DNA of 64,000 bases from Rhodocollybia butyracea (Eukaryota; Basidiomycota; Agaricomycetes; Agaricales; Omphalotaceae), in contig JADNRY010000014.1 in the NCBI GenBank assembly GCA_015501585.1, positions 248,001 through 312,000 on the forward strand, in the 5' to 3' direction. Made by a program: the position numbers and the translations under genes. Shown piece after piece: positions 36,154-47,905 of this stretch (the stretch's first letter is position 1; every line of letters starts with the position of its first letter). Below the pieces are notes generated by a model. The model was not told the DNA's origin, did not search any database, and was given only the letters and a program-made list of their open reading frames with translations.

Positions 36154-36440
36154 GTGGTTGAAGAGAGAAAAGTTTTACTGACCTTTTTTGCACCAGTTCT
36201 GACCTCAGTATTATTCTCTGCCACAGCTTCAGCAGCTCTTTTAGCCTCTTCTTCTTCTTCCTTTTGCTGCGCTGTAGCTTGGGTGTAGGAAAGACCTGTT
36301 GCTGTTCCAGCCATACCAACAGCGGAAATGGATTCAGTGATTCACATTGTAGATGTGTTCTGATTAAACAAGCATGAGGAAACAGAAGAGAGATAGAGAC
36401 ATACATATTGTGAAAGTAGAATGTGTTCAAAGCTTTAGTT
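36154..36440 (-). pseudogene. 5' fragment of the basic low-complexity gene
   Basis: GMAGTATGLSYTQATAQQKE-like coding (MAGTATGLSYTQATAQQKEEEEEAK region, 36190-36314) and its 5' flank match 24820-25010. The ATG at the homologous start has become ATGTG-type sequence (AATCACATTG on the + strand). It continues the RNR pseudogene interrupted at 32396. Confidence 0.8.
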
Positions 36441-37780
36441 TATAAGAAGAAATGAAATGACATCATATAATACACCATCCAGCGCTAATTATGACTTGGA
36501 TCGCATGATCTATTTACATGGAATGTACTACTGATACAGCCCAGAATTGTTTGGGCATAAACATGCAGTATATGCGTGTTTTTGGCACCAAGTCATGCTG
36601 TATTAGACATATGCACTGTACAAAGTATTCCAGAATCCGCCGTTACCGCGCGGCATCATTAAAAGACACAGATGTTAATTGTTGATGACATCAAAACTGA
36701 GTCTCGGCAACAGAACACAGTTGTAATCAATGATAGTACAAAGAATACTAAAACCCACCACAAATATGACTTATTTTCAGACTATTGAAGCGATCCAAAG
36801 GGTATCTTATTACAACTAGAAGACTACTAGACAGAAGGAACAAGTATCAACATTAAATGGTCCAAGCGGGACTTCCCATCAGAAATTGATGTGAGGAGAT
36901 TAATGTATCGCCGACCCCGAGGAGATTGATGTATTAAGATTGATGTGCCGAGGTTCCGGGATCATTCCCAGATCATGCCGCGGCGTCCCGCAGATTTAAG
37001 ACAGCGCGTGAAATAAATATTTCATGAGCTATTTATTGAATAACAAGAGCATATGTACTCCCGCACAACTCGTATGGTGTATTTACACTGTGATATTGAA
37101 ATACAGTATATAAGAAGGTGTTCCAGACGAAATGAAGGCAAGCACTTTCCTCCCCCCATTCCTGTTACAGGGTTGGTGTGGTTGGTTTGTGTCTTCTAGT
37201 GACAAGTGCACATTAAACAAGAGTGCAAGTTAAATGAAATAAGAAAGTATAAAGAAAGAAAACCAAAGTCCTCAGTTACTACCTTATGCTCCAGAAAGTT
37301 AATAGCAGTGAGAGTGTTGTGAGTAGCGCATACTCTCTCTGTCAATTGTACTTTTAGTGTAAAGTCTAAGTTCAGGCAATTGAAAGATAAAGATTAAAGC
37401 ATGCCCAAGTTTGTTAGAATCTCGAGACAGAAAATCTATCACAACCTTGTAAATATGATGCAGATGTATGTACTTGCAATAAGAATTCTGACTTGTTCAA
37501 TGATAACCCCCTTGAACTCATGTTAGTCTTTGGTGTATGTTGGTGTTGGTGTGAGGTATTCAGCTTCATAGTAGCATTTTATGCATAGCCCAGAGTCGGC
37601 ATATCACTACTCAAGTACTACTACTAGTACTTAACTAGTACTACTTCTGAATACAGTGTTGCAGATATGTATGTGCTGATATACTTGCTTGTACGACTTT
37701 GCATATGATGATGTGTTTAATTGCTACTACCCTAATCTGTGCTATAAAGTTCAATGCCAAATGATACTTGAAATGATACC
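36441..37780. other. AT-rich intergenic region
   Basis: No gene supported. The last 150 bases are the 3' flank shared with other CFGW genes (GATGATGTGTTTAATTGCTACT near 37706 and 58580). Confidence 0.5.
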
Positions 37781-39492
37781 TCATTGCCCTGGTGACTCCA
37801 GGTCCTTGCTCCACTTTTCAAGCTGAGTTTTCATTAATGCAAATGTCACGCCGGTAAGCAACTTAACTAGTTCATGATCAGGATATTCTCCAATCATCTC
37901 AAGCTGCGCTGGATCTGTCCCTTTTTGCGCAATGAATATATCTTTTGTGCCTGCTTTTGTCATGACAAACATAAGAGACAAGGAAAACTGGATTTGGCAG
38001 CAAGTACTCACATTCTAGCACTATACAACCAGGACATGGAGTTTCAACTGGACATCTCTTATCCCATCTAGTAATGAGCTGGAAATAAAACCACTTTGAA
38101 TTTGGACCACCCATCAGTGGCTCGGTAGGCTGTTTGATCTGTTTTTCCTGATAGGTTATTGAGTCCTTTGAGTCCCTATTTAAAGCTGCATTGAGTGCTT
38201 TTGTGAAGTCTTCCTTTTTGTATGACTTTGTGGGGATAGCAATGGTCACTTTGGGTACCATAAACTTGGTCTTTTTGAACACATCGTTGTGGTGTTGTAT
38301 ATTGCCAATGTGGCAACTCCAGAGATTAGGTAGCTGGATTGGTATGTTCATATGTCCGTATCCTTACTCATCATATTAGCAATATTATACAGTATGTACA
38401 GTATATAAGGCTCTCTCCAAAGCCAGTATCTATAGTAGTTATCCACATCAGGAAAAGTACCCCTCAACTTAAGGTGGCTAAAGGCCACTTTCGGTGTAGA
38501 AGCCAACTTAAGCAGCTCCCGGCCGGTAAGTTACTCCTGCGGCTCAATCAAAGGTTCATGCTATCGCTCTGTCTGAGGTCACCGTGATTGACCTGAGATT
38601 GACTTGATGCAACTTGGCATGAATTGAAAAATTGACAGGTTGGCCGGAGCGGTAACCAGGGCCACTTAAGTTGCAACCAGACCCACTTAATTTACTCAAG
38701 TCAGCTCAAGTCGCTCTCAAACATGGCTAGAGCTGCCTTCTCAGCTTTCCCTTGCATTTACACTGCTTATTGGTACATCAAATGAAAGAGACATCCAAAC
38801 CATCATTTATTTGACCAATCTCTATAAAAATACAGTGCTACAGTAGTCAACAATGACAAAAGATTATGGACTGAGGTATGCATATGTGGTAGAAGCAAGC
38901 AAGTAGGAACAGAGTGCGTGAGGTCAGGAAGGTGAGGTACATAAATGGAGGCATGTGTGAGCGGGGACAAATGAGAGTGACGGGTAAATGTAAAGGCCAG
39001 GGCAATGTGAGCAGTGACTAGACATAACAGAAAACATCAGATATATGACTGAGCAAATGAAAAAAGTCTCACCTGAAGCAAGTTTATGCAACGAAACTTA
39101 AAAAGGCCTAAGGCAAAAATTGTGGATGAAAATAGGAACTGAACACAAGCAGCGTCAAGAACATACCAGGTTTGACCACAGAAAATCACTAAACCAGGCT
39201 TGTATTAGTGAGCAAATAAGATAGGCTTGACCAGAATTTACTGTGAGATAGCATGAAATAGTGCAAAGAGAAAAAAGATTAAGCGCAGAAAGAGATTGTT
39301 ATGACTCGATCAATAGTCTCGTCCAAACCTTCACAGTACGTAACTCGGCAGTAAAAATGATAAGAGAAATTAATGAGATTATAGAGCAAGCCTTTCCGTT
39401 TGTTGAAACCGCTAGGCAAAAAATATATACTCAAACAACTAGGCTCAAGTACAGTTAGTAACTAGTTTGTAATACAAAACTCACAGAAGTTA

Positions 39493-39893
39493 TTATTTGG
39501 AGATAGCTCAACAAATAATAATAAGATTACCCTCGGAGATGGCTTGACAAGCAGTAATATGAATCAGAACTAATACTCGGAGTTGGCTCGACAAGTAGTA
39601 GTGAGTGTGGTGTCTAATACTCGGAGATAGCTCAACAAGTAGTAGTGAGTGTGATGTCTAATACTCGGAGATAGCTCAACAAGTAATAGTGAGTGTAATG
39701 TCTAATACTTGGAGATAGCTCAACAAGTAATAGGAAGTTGCAACTCGGAGATAGCTCAACAAGTGGCAATTAAAGAAGTATTCACTAGGAGATAGCTCAA
39801 CAGGTGAATGTTAGTGGATACAACTCGGAGTTAGCTCAACAAGATGTATAAATGTGTATTGTAGCTTGGAGATAGCTCAACAAGATACAATGA
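39493..39893 (+). repeat. Minisatellite with GGAGATAGCTCAACAAG units
   Basis: About nine units of roughly 40-60 bases. Each contains CTCGGAGATAGCTCAACAAG followed by a variable AGTAATAG/TGAGTGTG spacer. Confidence 0.85.
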
Positions 39894-40019
39894 GTTGGTC
39901 TGGTGATTCACACAAGTGATAACAGCAAACAAGTGGGGGTTTGGATTTAAGAAAAATAATACGTCTAACGTACATTGGTAAATCTAGACTACTTATATAC
40001 TGTGCAATGTGTACTAGTT

Positions 40020-40400
40020 AGGAAATGCTGCGGAATGACTAGATTTGAGTCATAACTGCGGAAATACTGCGGATGAGTCAGTCTGACTATGTAATGCTGT
40101 GCAATGACTAATATTGAGTCATGTATGCGGAACCGTAGTTGACTCAGATATCTGGCTGTGCAATGGCTGATATTGAGTCATTGATGTAAAGAGGCTATGC
40201 AATGATGTCATAGCTGTGGAGCACTGATGTGATATCGTAACTGCGGAGCAATGGAATGACATCATGATTGTGGAGTAGGAATGATGTCATAACTGCGGAG
40301 CAGTAAGATGACATCATAACTGTGGAGCATCAGAACTGCGGAGTAGTAGAATGATGTCATGGCGTAACATGCAGTGACTGGTGTTCAATCATTCTAGTGG
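40020..40400 (+). repeat. Imperfect repeat with AACTGCGGA / TGAGTCAT motifs
   Basis: Many copies of (T/A)ACTGCGGA(G/A) and ATGATGTCAT or TTGAGTCAT in irregular order. No coding frame. CG/TG alternation suggests partial CpG decay. Confidence 0.7.
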
Positions 40401-40808
40401 AACCGAAGTTGATTAACAGTATGTTCATGTGTGCAACATTATGCCAAATAATGTAGAGAAAATGAGTAATGAACATAAAATGTATATGATAAGTAGAAAT
40501 CTTAATGATAGTAGTAGTAGTTGGTTAATAATAATAGAAAAAGATGTGTATATGCTTATAGTTTGGGTATGGGTCATAACAGAGATGATGGAAGAGTGGG
40601 AGCAAGAGTATTGCCTGGGAACTGACACGTCAAGTCCAACATGACGTGTCATCTGGGCATATGGGCAGGCAAATGATGGTGACTAATAGCAAGCACAACG
40701 TATACTGCTGGCCTCAAATTTTGTAACTTAATAGTGTTTAGGACTGCTTTAGTTTAAGGGATAAATTTATAGAAAGAGTTGAGAAAGAAACGCAAACTGG
40801 CAGCTTTA

Positions 40809-40928
40809 GGCGCCAAAAAGATTTGTTGCACGCTCGAAAAGGAAGTATTTTGATTGCTGTTTGCGAAATTTTGCAAACGCCTAGGAAAATACTTCCTTTT
40901 TGAGTGTGCAACAAATCTTTTTGGCGCC
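40809..40928. repeat. 120-bp hairpin (long inverted repeat)
   Basis: Arms 40809-40851 (GGCGCCAAAAAGATTTGTTG...) and 40886-40928 pair nearly perfectly over 43 bp. The loop holds a smaller dyad (GTTTGCGAAATTTTGCAAAC). Mismatches in the arms are CG against CA. It borders the palindromic minisatellite and could form a cruciform or be a foldback/MITE element. Confidence 0.85.
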
Positions 40929-40955
40929 GCAACTTGTACAACACATAATATTAAT

Positions 40956-41960
40956 TTACAAAGATTGTACAATGCTTGTACAAGTGCTGTACGCGTGTGC
41001 GACGCTTGTACAAGCTTTGTACAAGTGCACAACGCTTGTACAGGCTCTGCACGCGTACAACGCTCGTACAAGCTTGTACGAGCGTTGTACACGCGTGCAG
41101 AGCCTGTACAAGTGTTGTGCCCGCGTACAAGGCTTGTACAAGCGTTGTGCACGCGAGCAGAGCATGTACGAGCGTTGTGCACGTGTACAAAACTTGTACA
41201 AGCGTCGTAAACATGTACAAAGCTTGTACAAGCGTCGCACATGCGTACAACACTTGTACAAGCGTTGTGCACGCGTTCAGAGCCTGTACAAAGCTTGTAC
41301 AAGCGTCGCACATGCGTACAACACTTGTACCAGTGTCGTGCGCGCGTTCAGAGCTTGTACAGGCTCTGCATGCGAGCACGACACTTGTACAAGCTTTGTA
41401 CGGGTTTACAACGCTTGTACAGGCTCTGCACGCATGCACGACGCTTGTACAAGCTTTGTACACGGGCACAACACTTGGTCAAGCTTGTATGAGCATTGTA
41501 CGCGTAAGCGTCGTGTGCAGAGCCTGTACAAGCGTTGTGCATGCATGCAGAGCTTGTACAAGCGCTGTGCACGCGTGCAGAGCCTGTACAAGCATTGCGC
41601 ACGTGTACAAAGCTTGTACAAGCGTCGCACACGCATACAACACTTGTACAAGCGTTGCACATGTGCACAGAGGTTGTATCACATGTATAAAGCTTGTCTA
41701 AGCGTCATGCACGCATACAGAGCTCATACAAGTGTTGTACATGCATACAAAGCTTGTACCAGTATTGTACATGTGCACAACAGTTGTACAAGCTCTGTAT
41801 GTGTGCACAACCCTTTATAATGGTAAGCTTGTACATTTTACATGGGTACATGCATTATACACACATACAATGCTTGTACAGTATGTTACAAGCATGGTAC
41901 ATGCATACAAGGTTTGTAGTATGGCACATACTGTGCCAGTGCCAGGTATAGTATTTGTAC
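40956..41960. repeat. Palindromic GTAC minisatellite
   Basis: About 30 units of roughly 30 bp alternate two dyads: CTTGTACAAG, and (G)TTGTGCACGCGTACAA-like sequences. The units are inverted-repeat symmetric and the period is a multiple of three, so long frames appear on both strands (for example 40900-41820 +). These encode only Cys/Tyr/Lys/Thr repeats and are not genes. Order decays toward the right end. Confidence 0.9.
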
Positions 41961-42419
41961 TGGCACACTGTACAACCACTGAGCATGCATACTATGCTTG
42001 TACAGGCTGGGTACAAATGTGGTATGCATGTATAGCATTTATCCTTGCAATGGCATACACATATACTTCAGATTTCACTGTTCACTGAGAACTCATTTAA
42101 TTTGGGTTATTACAGGACCCCTGATTATGGTAAGATTCTTGACCCCTACAGGGTAGCCATGTTTGTACCATTATTTCCTTTCATTAATCTTGGTTACTTA
42201 CTCACATCCAGTATTCAAGTTTGGTTTAGGAGTTAGCTGTGCAAAGGGTCTATGTTGAGTGTTACTTTTTAAAGGAGCAGCTTACTCAAAGTTCCTCCTT
42301 CTCCTTTCATCATGGAACAGATTATATGTACAAATTATATGTCCCACAGGCTGCAGATGTTTTTTTATGACTTCCCAAGCTAGGGAAAGTCAGCTAACCC
42401 AGTCAGCTTCTTGCTATGC

Positions 42420-42765
42420 TCAAGCCAACCTGAGGTTGACATATATACTCAGGTCAACTTAGGCTAACTTGAGTCAACTCAAAGTTGGGGCTTGAGTAGG
42501 CTTTATACTCAAGTCAACTTAGGATAACTCAAGGCAACCTGAAGTTGGCATATATGCTCAAGTTAACTTATGTTAACTCAAGCCAACCTGAAGTTGGAGC
42601 TTGAATTGGCCTTATACTTAAGTCAGCTCAGGTTACTCAAGCCAACCTGAAGTTGGCACATGTACTTGAGTTAACTCAAGTCAACCTGAAGTTGGCATAT
42701 GTACTCAAGTCAACCTGAAGTTGGGATAAGTACTCAAGTCAACTTAAGTCAACTTAAGTATTTTA
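42420..42765 (+). repeat. Minisatellite with CCAACCTGAAGTTGG units
   Basis: Repeated ACTCAAGTCAACTTAGG / CAAGCCAACCTGAAGTTGG blocks, about seven units. CCAACCTGAAGTTGG is itself a dyad. Related AACTTAAG motifs stand near the other end of the insertion. Confidence 0.8.
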
Positions 42766-43689
42766 GACTTTTCCTGATGCAGTTCTTTTCTCTCTCAAGC
42801 CTCATGGATTATTCAGTTCCCTGCGCCGAGTATTTACAACATGTGGGTGTTCCATTCTTTTTGCAATGAACATATTCTTGACTTCTGCTGGGCTGTTGCA
42901 GTGTCTATAGGATCTGGAGCTCTGCCACTGAACCAGTTTGGCCCTGACTTTCTGGTGATAATACCAACATACCATATTGGTTGGGCCGCCATCACTAACA
43001 TAGCATATATAACAAGGAAAACCAGAACCGGGAACAGGTACTCACAACCTTTTACTATCCACCCAGGACATGGATTGCCCTCGGTACATCCCAGTACTCC
43101 GGCAACTTTGATGTAACTCATTTCCAACTCTTTTCCAGCCAGTGGCTTATATAAAATTTTGAACTTTATTTCAGCATGTTGTGAGTGGCTGAAGGCTCTA
43201 TTGAGTGGCTGAGAGATGATTGCAGCCCACACAGACCAGTATTGTTCTAGATTAGGCCTTCCCTTCAAATTGTCTCCTGTTGAGCCATCAACAATAGTCA
43301 CAGTAGGCTCAAAATATGTATGCATTAGATAGTACAATTACCCAGTTGCGAATACTTACATCTGGCTCATTCGATGGCCCAGCGGCAGCTGCTACCTTGT
43401 TTGATGATCCATCATGTGGATTCATTGGTAGAGAGTACACAGCAAGCAAGGAGCTCTCTATGACCATAAAGAGGAGAGGATAGCACATTGTTGAGATATA
43501 TATGATGTATAATGCTAGTGGTATTGCAACAAACACAGATTGGCCTGCAAGCTGTGTTCAGGTGAGGATTGGAGAGACTGGCTGGAACATTTCAATCCAC
43601 ATGTTGCTTTTTATATGAACTTCTACACAGGCAGGGGTATTGAAATCCCCAGATCCAAGCTGGTGTACAAAACAGATTACAGCTGCTAG

Positions 43690-44170
43690 GTGTCAGGAAA
43701 CAGTGGAATGATGCATAGCACCCACTGGTGTAAGGAGTTTATAGGAGGACATCTGATAATAGGAGAAGTTAGAGCCCCCAATGATAGGAGTACCCCTTGA
43801 TAATAGGAGATAATCAGTGGGCACTCCAGTTGCGAACTGTAGGGCACCATAATGTCATGATACACCCTTGTAGGTATAAGCACAGCATCCTCTCTGTAAG
43901 GCCTCTGAGAGGCGTTGCTTAAATCACACGAAGGAACACAACAAGCTTTATAGCATGTAATGTACCAGTGTAAAAGAAGACTTACTTATGTAAGTCATAC
44001 AGTATGCAGTATATAGCAAAGTAATTGAATGGTGATGCAGCGCCTTAGGACCAGTAACAGCGTAGCCATTACACTCTCACATGTATCATGTCTTACAAGT
44101 TTCACTTGAGTTCTTACATGTTTTACTCATAAGATAGGGAACATCCATCATTGACTAAGATCACGTGCGG
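43690..44170 (+). mobile_element. Repeat block and Gypsy LTR fragment
   Basis: 43705-43850 matches one unit of the tandem repeat at 59954-60468 (GATGCATAGCACCCACTG ... TCAGTGGGCACTCCAG). From about 43854, TGTCATGATACACCC begins an LTR like that at 51312, interrupted by about 180 unrelated bases (43905-44080), resuming CTCACATGTATCATG and ending near 44140. Confidence 0.65.
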
Positions 44171-44381
44171 TCGTCACACTGTGACAGACTCAACCTAATC
44201 AGGAAAAATTCTCTTTGAAAATCCATTATCAAATTCTGAAGGCCCTTGACCACAAATTTGGGACCTAGTAAATTTAGATAGAGGCTTATATATGTCAAAT
44301 CCAACTGCATTTAATTTTACATTGGTTTCTTGTTGAAGAATTGGCTTAGTACAGGTATAGTAAGTCGTAGTAAGTCAATAG
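44171..44381. other. Short spacer before the transposase remnant
   Basis: Nothing recognised. Confidence 0.5.
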
Positions 44382-45565
44382 TCAATGAATATCAGCATTG
44401 TCAAGCTCTTGCAGGATTGAATCAGGTAGAACACAATGTCCCCAGTACTTCCTCGAAGCCCAAGCCGCTTGGTGGCCATTCAGGCTGGTAGTGTATGCAT
44501 GCATGAAATGACGGGATCGATTAGCAAAGCTGTGTAAATGGTAAGTTGTTATAAAACAGTGTAGACTATCACTTACCGGCGCATTGACAGTACGGAGACC
44601 GCCGCCAATGCTTCTGTTGCATTCATCATTAAAACATCTTCACGTGAGGAATCAGGGTTATAACGGTACACCCACTTTGCGTAGCCCCAGCACTGCTCTA
44701 TAAAGTTCAACTCGCAGTGAAACTTGGGCAAGAATAGAACTTCGACTCCGCGAGCTTTACATTTGGTTTCAAGAATTGACTCCACATTCTCAAAATCAGG
44801 TTCGTTGAAAAGAATACGGCGCAAACAGCAATCAGTCGCACCCTCTGCGCACTTGAAACCTTTGCACTCAGCATTCTTTACTCATCCATTTGCATTTTTT
44901 ACATTGATTCCATGTTCCTGAAGGATTATTGTCATCCCTTTGAACTTCCCTGCCTGTGTGGCATGATCATCAGGGAAGTACAAATCCTGAGGACTGCCAT
45001 CGGAAAGTTGACCCGGCCCCATGCGCACCTTGGTCTTTGCCAGAGAGCCATTAGGCTGATAGACAGGTTTTCCTGCTGCATCTTGCTCATTAACATTGAC
45101 GAGCCATTCCTTGGGGCTTTTAGGCATGTGCCAAGCAGATAATGAGCCATCAGGAAGTTTTAGGTGTGTAGTTGTGTTGTCATAGATCAGGACATGCTGG
45201 TATTCTGAATAGTCCTTCTCAAGAATATCAATCGCGTCATTGGCCTGTGAAACAATGTCATTGCATGTAAAGTAACCATCACGGTTCTTTCCAGGCTTGA
45301 TAATTCTTCATGCATTTCGAGTTCCATCACGTGAGGTAAGCCAACCAAAATCAGCGGACATGTAGTCTGCCACCATCAATGAGTGACCTTTGCCTTTAGC
45401 ATATGGTTTAGCAGGTGCGTTCTTATGATACCATGTCCGCCGTTTGCGGTCATGTGTGTAGAAAATTGACTTGTCGTGAAAATGAAGCAGGACCGGTCTC
45501 TCTGGAATGGGTTCTGGATCACCGTTATTTGAGAAATTCTGCTGTCGCTTAGCCAGCTCCTGCAT
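44382..45565 (-). pseudogene. DDE transposase remnant (Tc1/IS630-like, basidiomycete type)
   Basis: One frame reads from about 45565, after 5' truncation by the LTR-like repeat. First Asp region: LHFHDKSIFYTHDRKR. Second Asp: VLIYDNTTTHLKLPDGS. Glu: FLPKFHCELNFIEQCWGYAK. After a 48-nt intron at about 44576-44529 it reads FANRSRHFMHAYTTSLNGHQ and stops at 44382. Two in-frame TGA codons (45308 and 44882) lie where CGA (Arg) is expected, so both look like C-to-T changes at CpG. The start and N-terminal DNA-binding part are missing. It is a dead DNA transposon. Confidence 0.8.
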
Positions 45566-45569
45566 CCGT

Positions 45570-45722
45570 TATTTGGGTATTTACGTGTAGGTGTGTGAAA
45601 GGTGCTATAAAACAACCTAACAAAAACACTACCGCACCTAACCAGACTATTGATATGTAAGCAAGCGAGGGCGGGTTGTCAGAGATTCCCCGAGGGAAAG
45701 TTTGATAGTATCGGAGGTATGC
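45570..45722 (-). repeat. Truncated LTR-like repeat fragment
   Basis: Matches 46330-46485 from TATTTGGGTATTTACG to GATAGTATCGGAGGTATGCA. It cuts off the 5' end of the DDE transposase. Confidence 0.8.
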
Positions 45723-46329
45723 ATGCCGCGTTGTTATTGCTTGTAGTAGTACTCATTGTAAGATTGTTTAAAATAGAAGACGAGAGTTGGTTAACTGCTG
45801 TAGCTAACTGAGAGATTTCCTCGGGAATACAAGGAAGAGATGAAGATGAAGATGAAGGTTGACTAGTCAAGTTGTCTTGCACACGGGCTGGAGCACCCCT
45901 TGTACTTGAACTGGCTTGAGTAGTATCAGTGGGATCTGCTTTTGCTTTCCCTTTTAAAGACTTCTTGGCAACGTGAGTTGTTTCAGAAGTCGCACGGACT
46001 ATGCTTGGTTTAGATCTGTGTGAAGACGGAGTGCTAGATCCTGCTCGAGTGACAGAAAAAGGAGGTCAACGTTCGGGCTCAACACTACTATTATATCTTT
46101 CTCGAGGTTTAGGTACTCTTTTACTGTGTCTTAATTCAGATGTTCCCGGATCAGGAAGTTCGCCTACTCCAGAAAGAGTTGACTCCGAATCAGGTGTATT
46201 ATCCGAGGGATCACTAATCTTGTGGACTAGTGAACGAAGGACAAAGAAGATGAACTGTTTCAACCCAAGGACTAGGTTTGTAGTAAAATCCGATAAAATT
46301 AGATTCCACCCCTCGCGGTGGGCTCCAGA
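45723..46329 (-). mobile_element. Internal remnant of an LTR retroelement (possible gag start)
   Basis: Lies directly beyond the LTR-like end at 46330. The minus strand begins TGGAGCCCACCGCGAGG, which could be a tRNA primer-binding site. Open stretches include SELRHSKRVPKPRERYNSS, then a Ser/Thr-rich stretch (SSSSSSLPCIPEEISQLATA) that could be gag. It is cut by the partial LTR at 45722. The assignment is tentative. Confidence 0.4.
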
Positions 46330-47905
46330 TATTTGGGTATTTACGTGTAGGTATGTGAAAGGTGCTATAAAACAACCTAACAAAAACACTACCGCACCTA
46401 ACCAGACTATTGATATGTAAGGGAGTGAGGGCGGGTTGTCAGAGATTCCCCGAGGGAAAGTTTGATAGTATCGGAGGTATGCACGCGGTTGCTCCAGGTT
46501 CAAGACCGTTGCGTTAACATGGGTAACTAAGCTTGGACAACTCTTAGAACTGAGTCGATGGAAGCCCAGCTGGGTGTACATATGTACGAGGGAACGTCGG
46601 GATGTCCGAATCAATATAACCAAACCAAAACCAATAATGTGTATGTGTCCAAAACCAAATAATCAAAACCAAAACCAATACAATGAAACTAAGATTCTCC
46701 TAGGCAAACTCTGGCTCTAGCTAGAATAGTAATCTCGAGGTTTGTCAACAACCCTAGGCAAACTCTGGCACTAGCTGCTGTGATGCCATAAAGTCCTCAA
46801 CCAAACTCTGAACTTAATCACTAGGAACCCGTACCACAATCTTAGTGGCTCGCCTAACTTCACAGGGAAGTCGACTAAGGAACCCTCACTCTGGAGCCAA
46901 ATAATTCCTTACTAGAAACCGTCCCCTCTAAGGAAGCAACTAGATTTAAGGTTGATCTGGAGTTCGAGGGAACTCACACGCTCAAGACTCAATCAGATTC
47001 TCAAGTGGGCCAAAGGAAGTTTGTGAAATTCTATTACAGGCCAAATTCCGCCAAGCAAGTAATATGACAGTAAATCAAACTCCTTGAAGAAACTATCAGT
47101 CAGTCCGTGGTAAAGCGTCAAGACTGGCTAACAACTTCATGAAGCAACTAACACTTCTCCGCGGGAACACGTAGAGAGGTGACCAGCTACTTACTAGGTG
47201 AAGAAACTAACAACCAACTTGTAGTTAAGTAGAGAAGCGTCATCGCTACTAGTCCCGAGGACGTTCTACGGAGCTCACTTCCTAACATACAAATTGAGGG
47301 AAAGATCCTCTGAGGTGAAGGAACACAACCAATCTTGTACAAGGGAGGTGGCAAGTAACTTGATTTCTAAGATCAAATGTTTCGATTTGCCAAGGCTATC
47401 CCGGTGCGTAGCTTTCTGTAGGACCGCTAAGCATGTTTCTACCGTCCTCACGGTTACGACCAGTGCCGTGAATAGACCTCTACAGTTTCCTCGGGATCAT
47501 TCTGGTCCATTGTTACGGACTGTAAAGTCCACATCTTAACATAGCTTGTTGGGGGTCTTAGTGCGAGGGATGCCTTCCCTCATAATTCCTTCCCTCGAGT
47601 AACGCGTTGGCTTAGTACTTATCCCGCTTCGAGATGTCCTGTAGTTTAGAGAGTATACACTCTTGGGTATAACTAGATTGACAATCTAGTGTTACATCTC
47701 CTGGCAGCCCAGGTATCCTCGCTAGCTTGGCTCTAGGCTACGCTTGTGGGCATACCTTCACAGCTCGCTGAGTATTATTGTTAAGTTCTTTGCCTCGGCA
47801 ACAGCTATCACGCTCGGGCTCCATATAACTCTCTTATTGCATTGTATAATGCGTACAAAATGTCAAAATGTATGGTTACACACCTTAGGCCAATTTTAGG
47901 CCTAA
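46330..47905 (-). mobile_element. LTR-like repeat, 1.58 kb
   Basis: Starts TATTTGGGTATTTACGTGTA and ends CAATTTTAGGCCTAAC. It is collinear with 33122-34961, sharing GCTAAGCATGTTTCTAC, AACATAGCTTGTTGGGGGTC and TTACGGACTGTAAAGTCCAC. No gene. It is probably an LTR, because family copies occur alone, one with a 5-bp target duplication. Confidence 0.7.

Larger units (their letters stand above)
38293..42841. mobile_element. 4.5-kb insertion built of minisatellites, TGTTGTA ends
   Basis: The ends are TGTTGTATATTGCC (left) and, inverted, TGTTGTAAATACTC (right). The target TGTGG is duplicated at 38288-38292 and 42842-42846. No transposase or polymerase is recognised. Inside are four separate minisatellites (39493-39893, 40020-40400, 40956-41960 and 42420-42765) and a long hairpin (40809-40928). 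AACTTAAG/ACTCAAGTCA motifs occur near both ends (about 38465-38720 and 42420-42765), like the subterminal repeats of DNA transposons. The class is unknown; long terminal repeats are absent. Confidence 0.75.
37781..43488 (-). pseudogene. CFGW family copy 8, split by a 4.5-kb insertion
   Basis: The 5' part starts at 43488 (MCYPLLFMVIESSLLAVYSL). It includes TVTIVDGSTGDN, CTEGNPCPGWI, the phase-1 intron and IWYVGIITRKSG, and reaches 42842 in exon 3. The 3' part resumes at 38292 with NDVFKKTKFMVPKVTIAIP, domain B (KRCPVETPCPGC, ending at 38012) and the last exon (GTKDIFIAQKGTDP to the stop at 37781). Excising 38293-42841 plus one TGTGG copy gives a 429-nt exon 3, in frame. The intron-1 acceptor reads GAG instead of CAG. 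The gene was probably functional before insertion. Confidence 0.8.

Noticed and set aside
40754..42088. Overlapping long open frames on both strands (up to about 306 codons) rich in Cys, Tyr, Thr and Lys
   Set aside because: They arise because the GTAC palindromic minisatellite has a period divisible by three and is self-complementary. Composition and strand symmetry argue against a protein.
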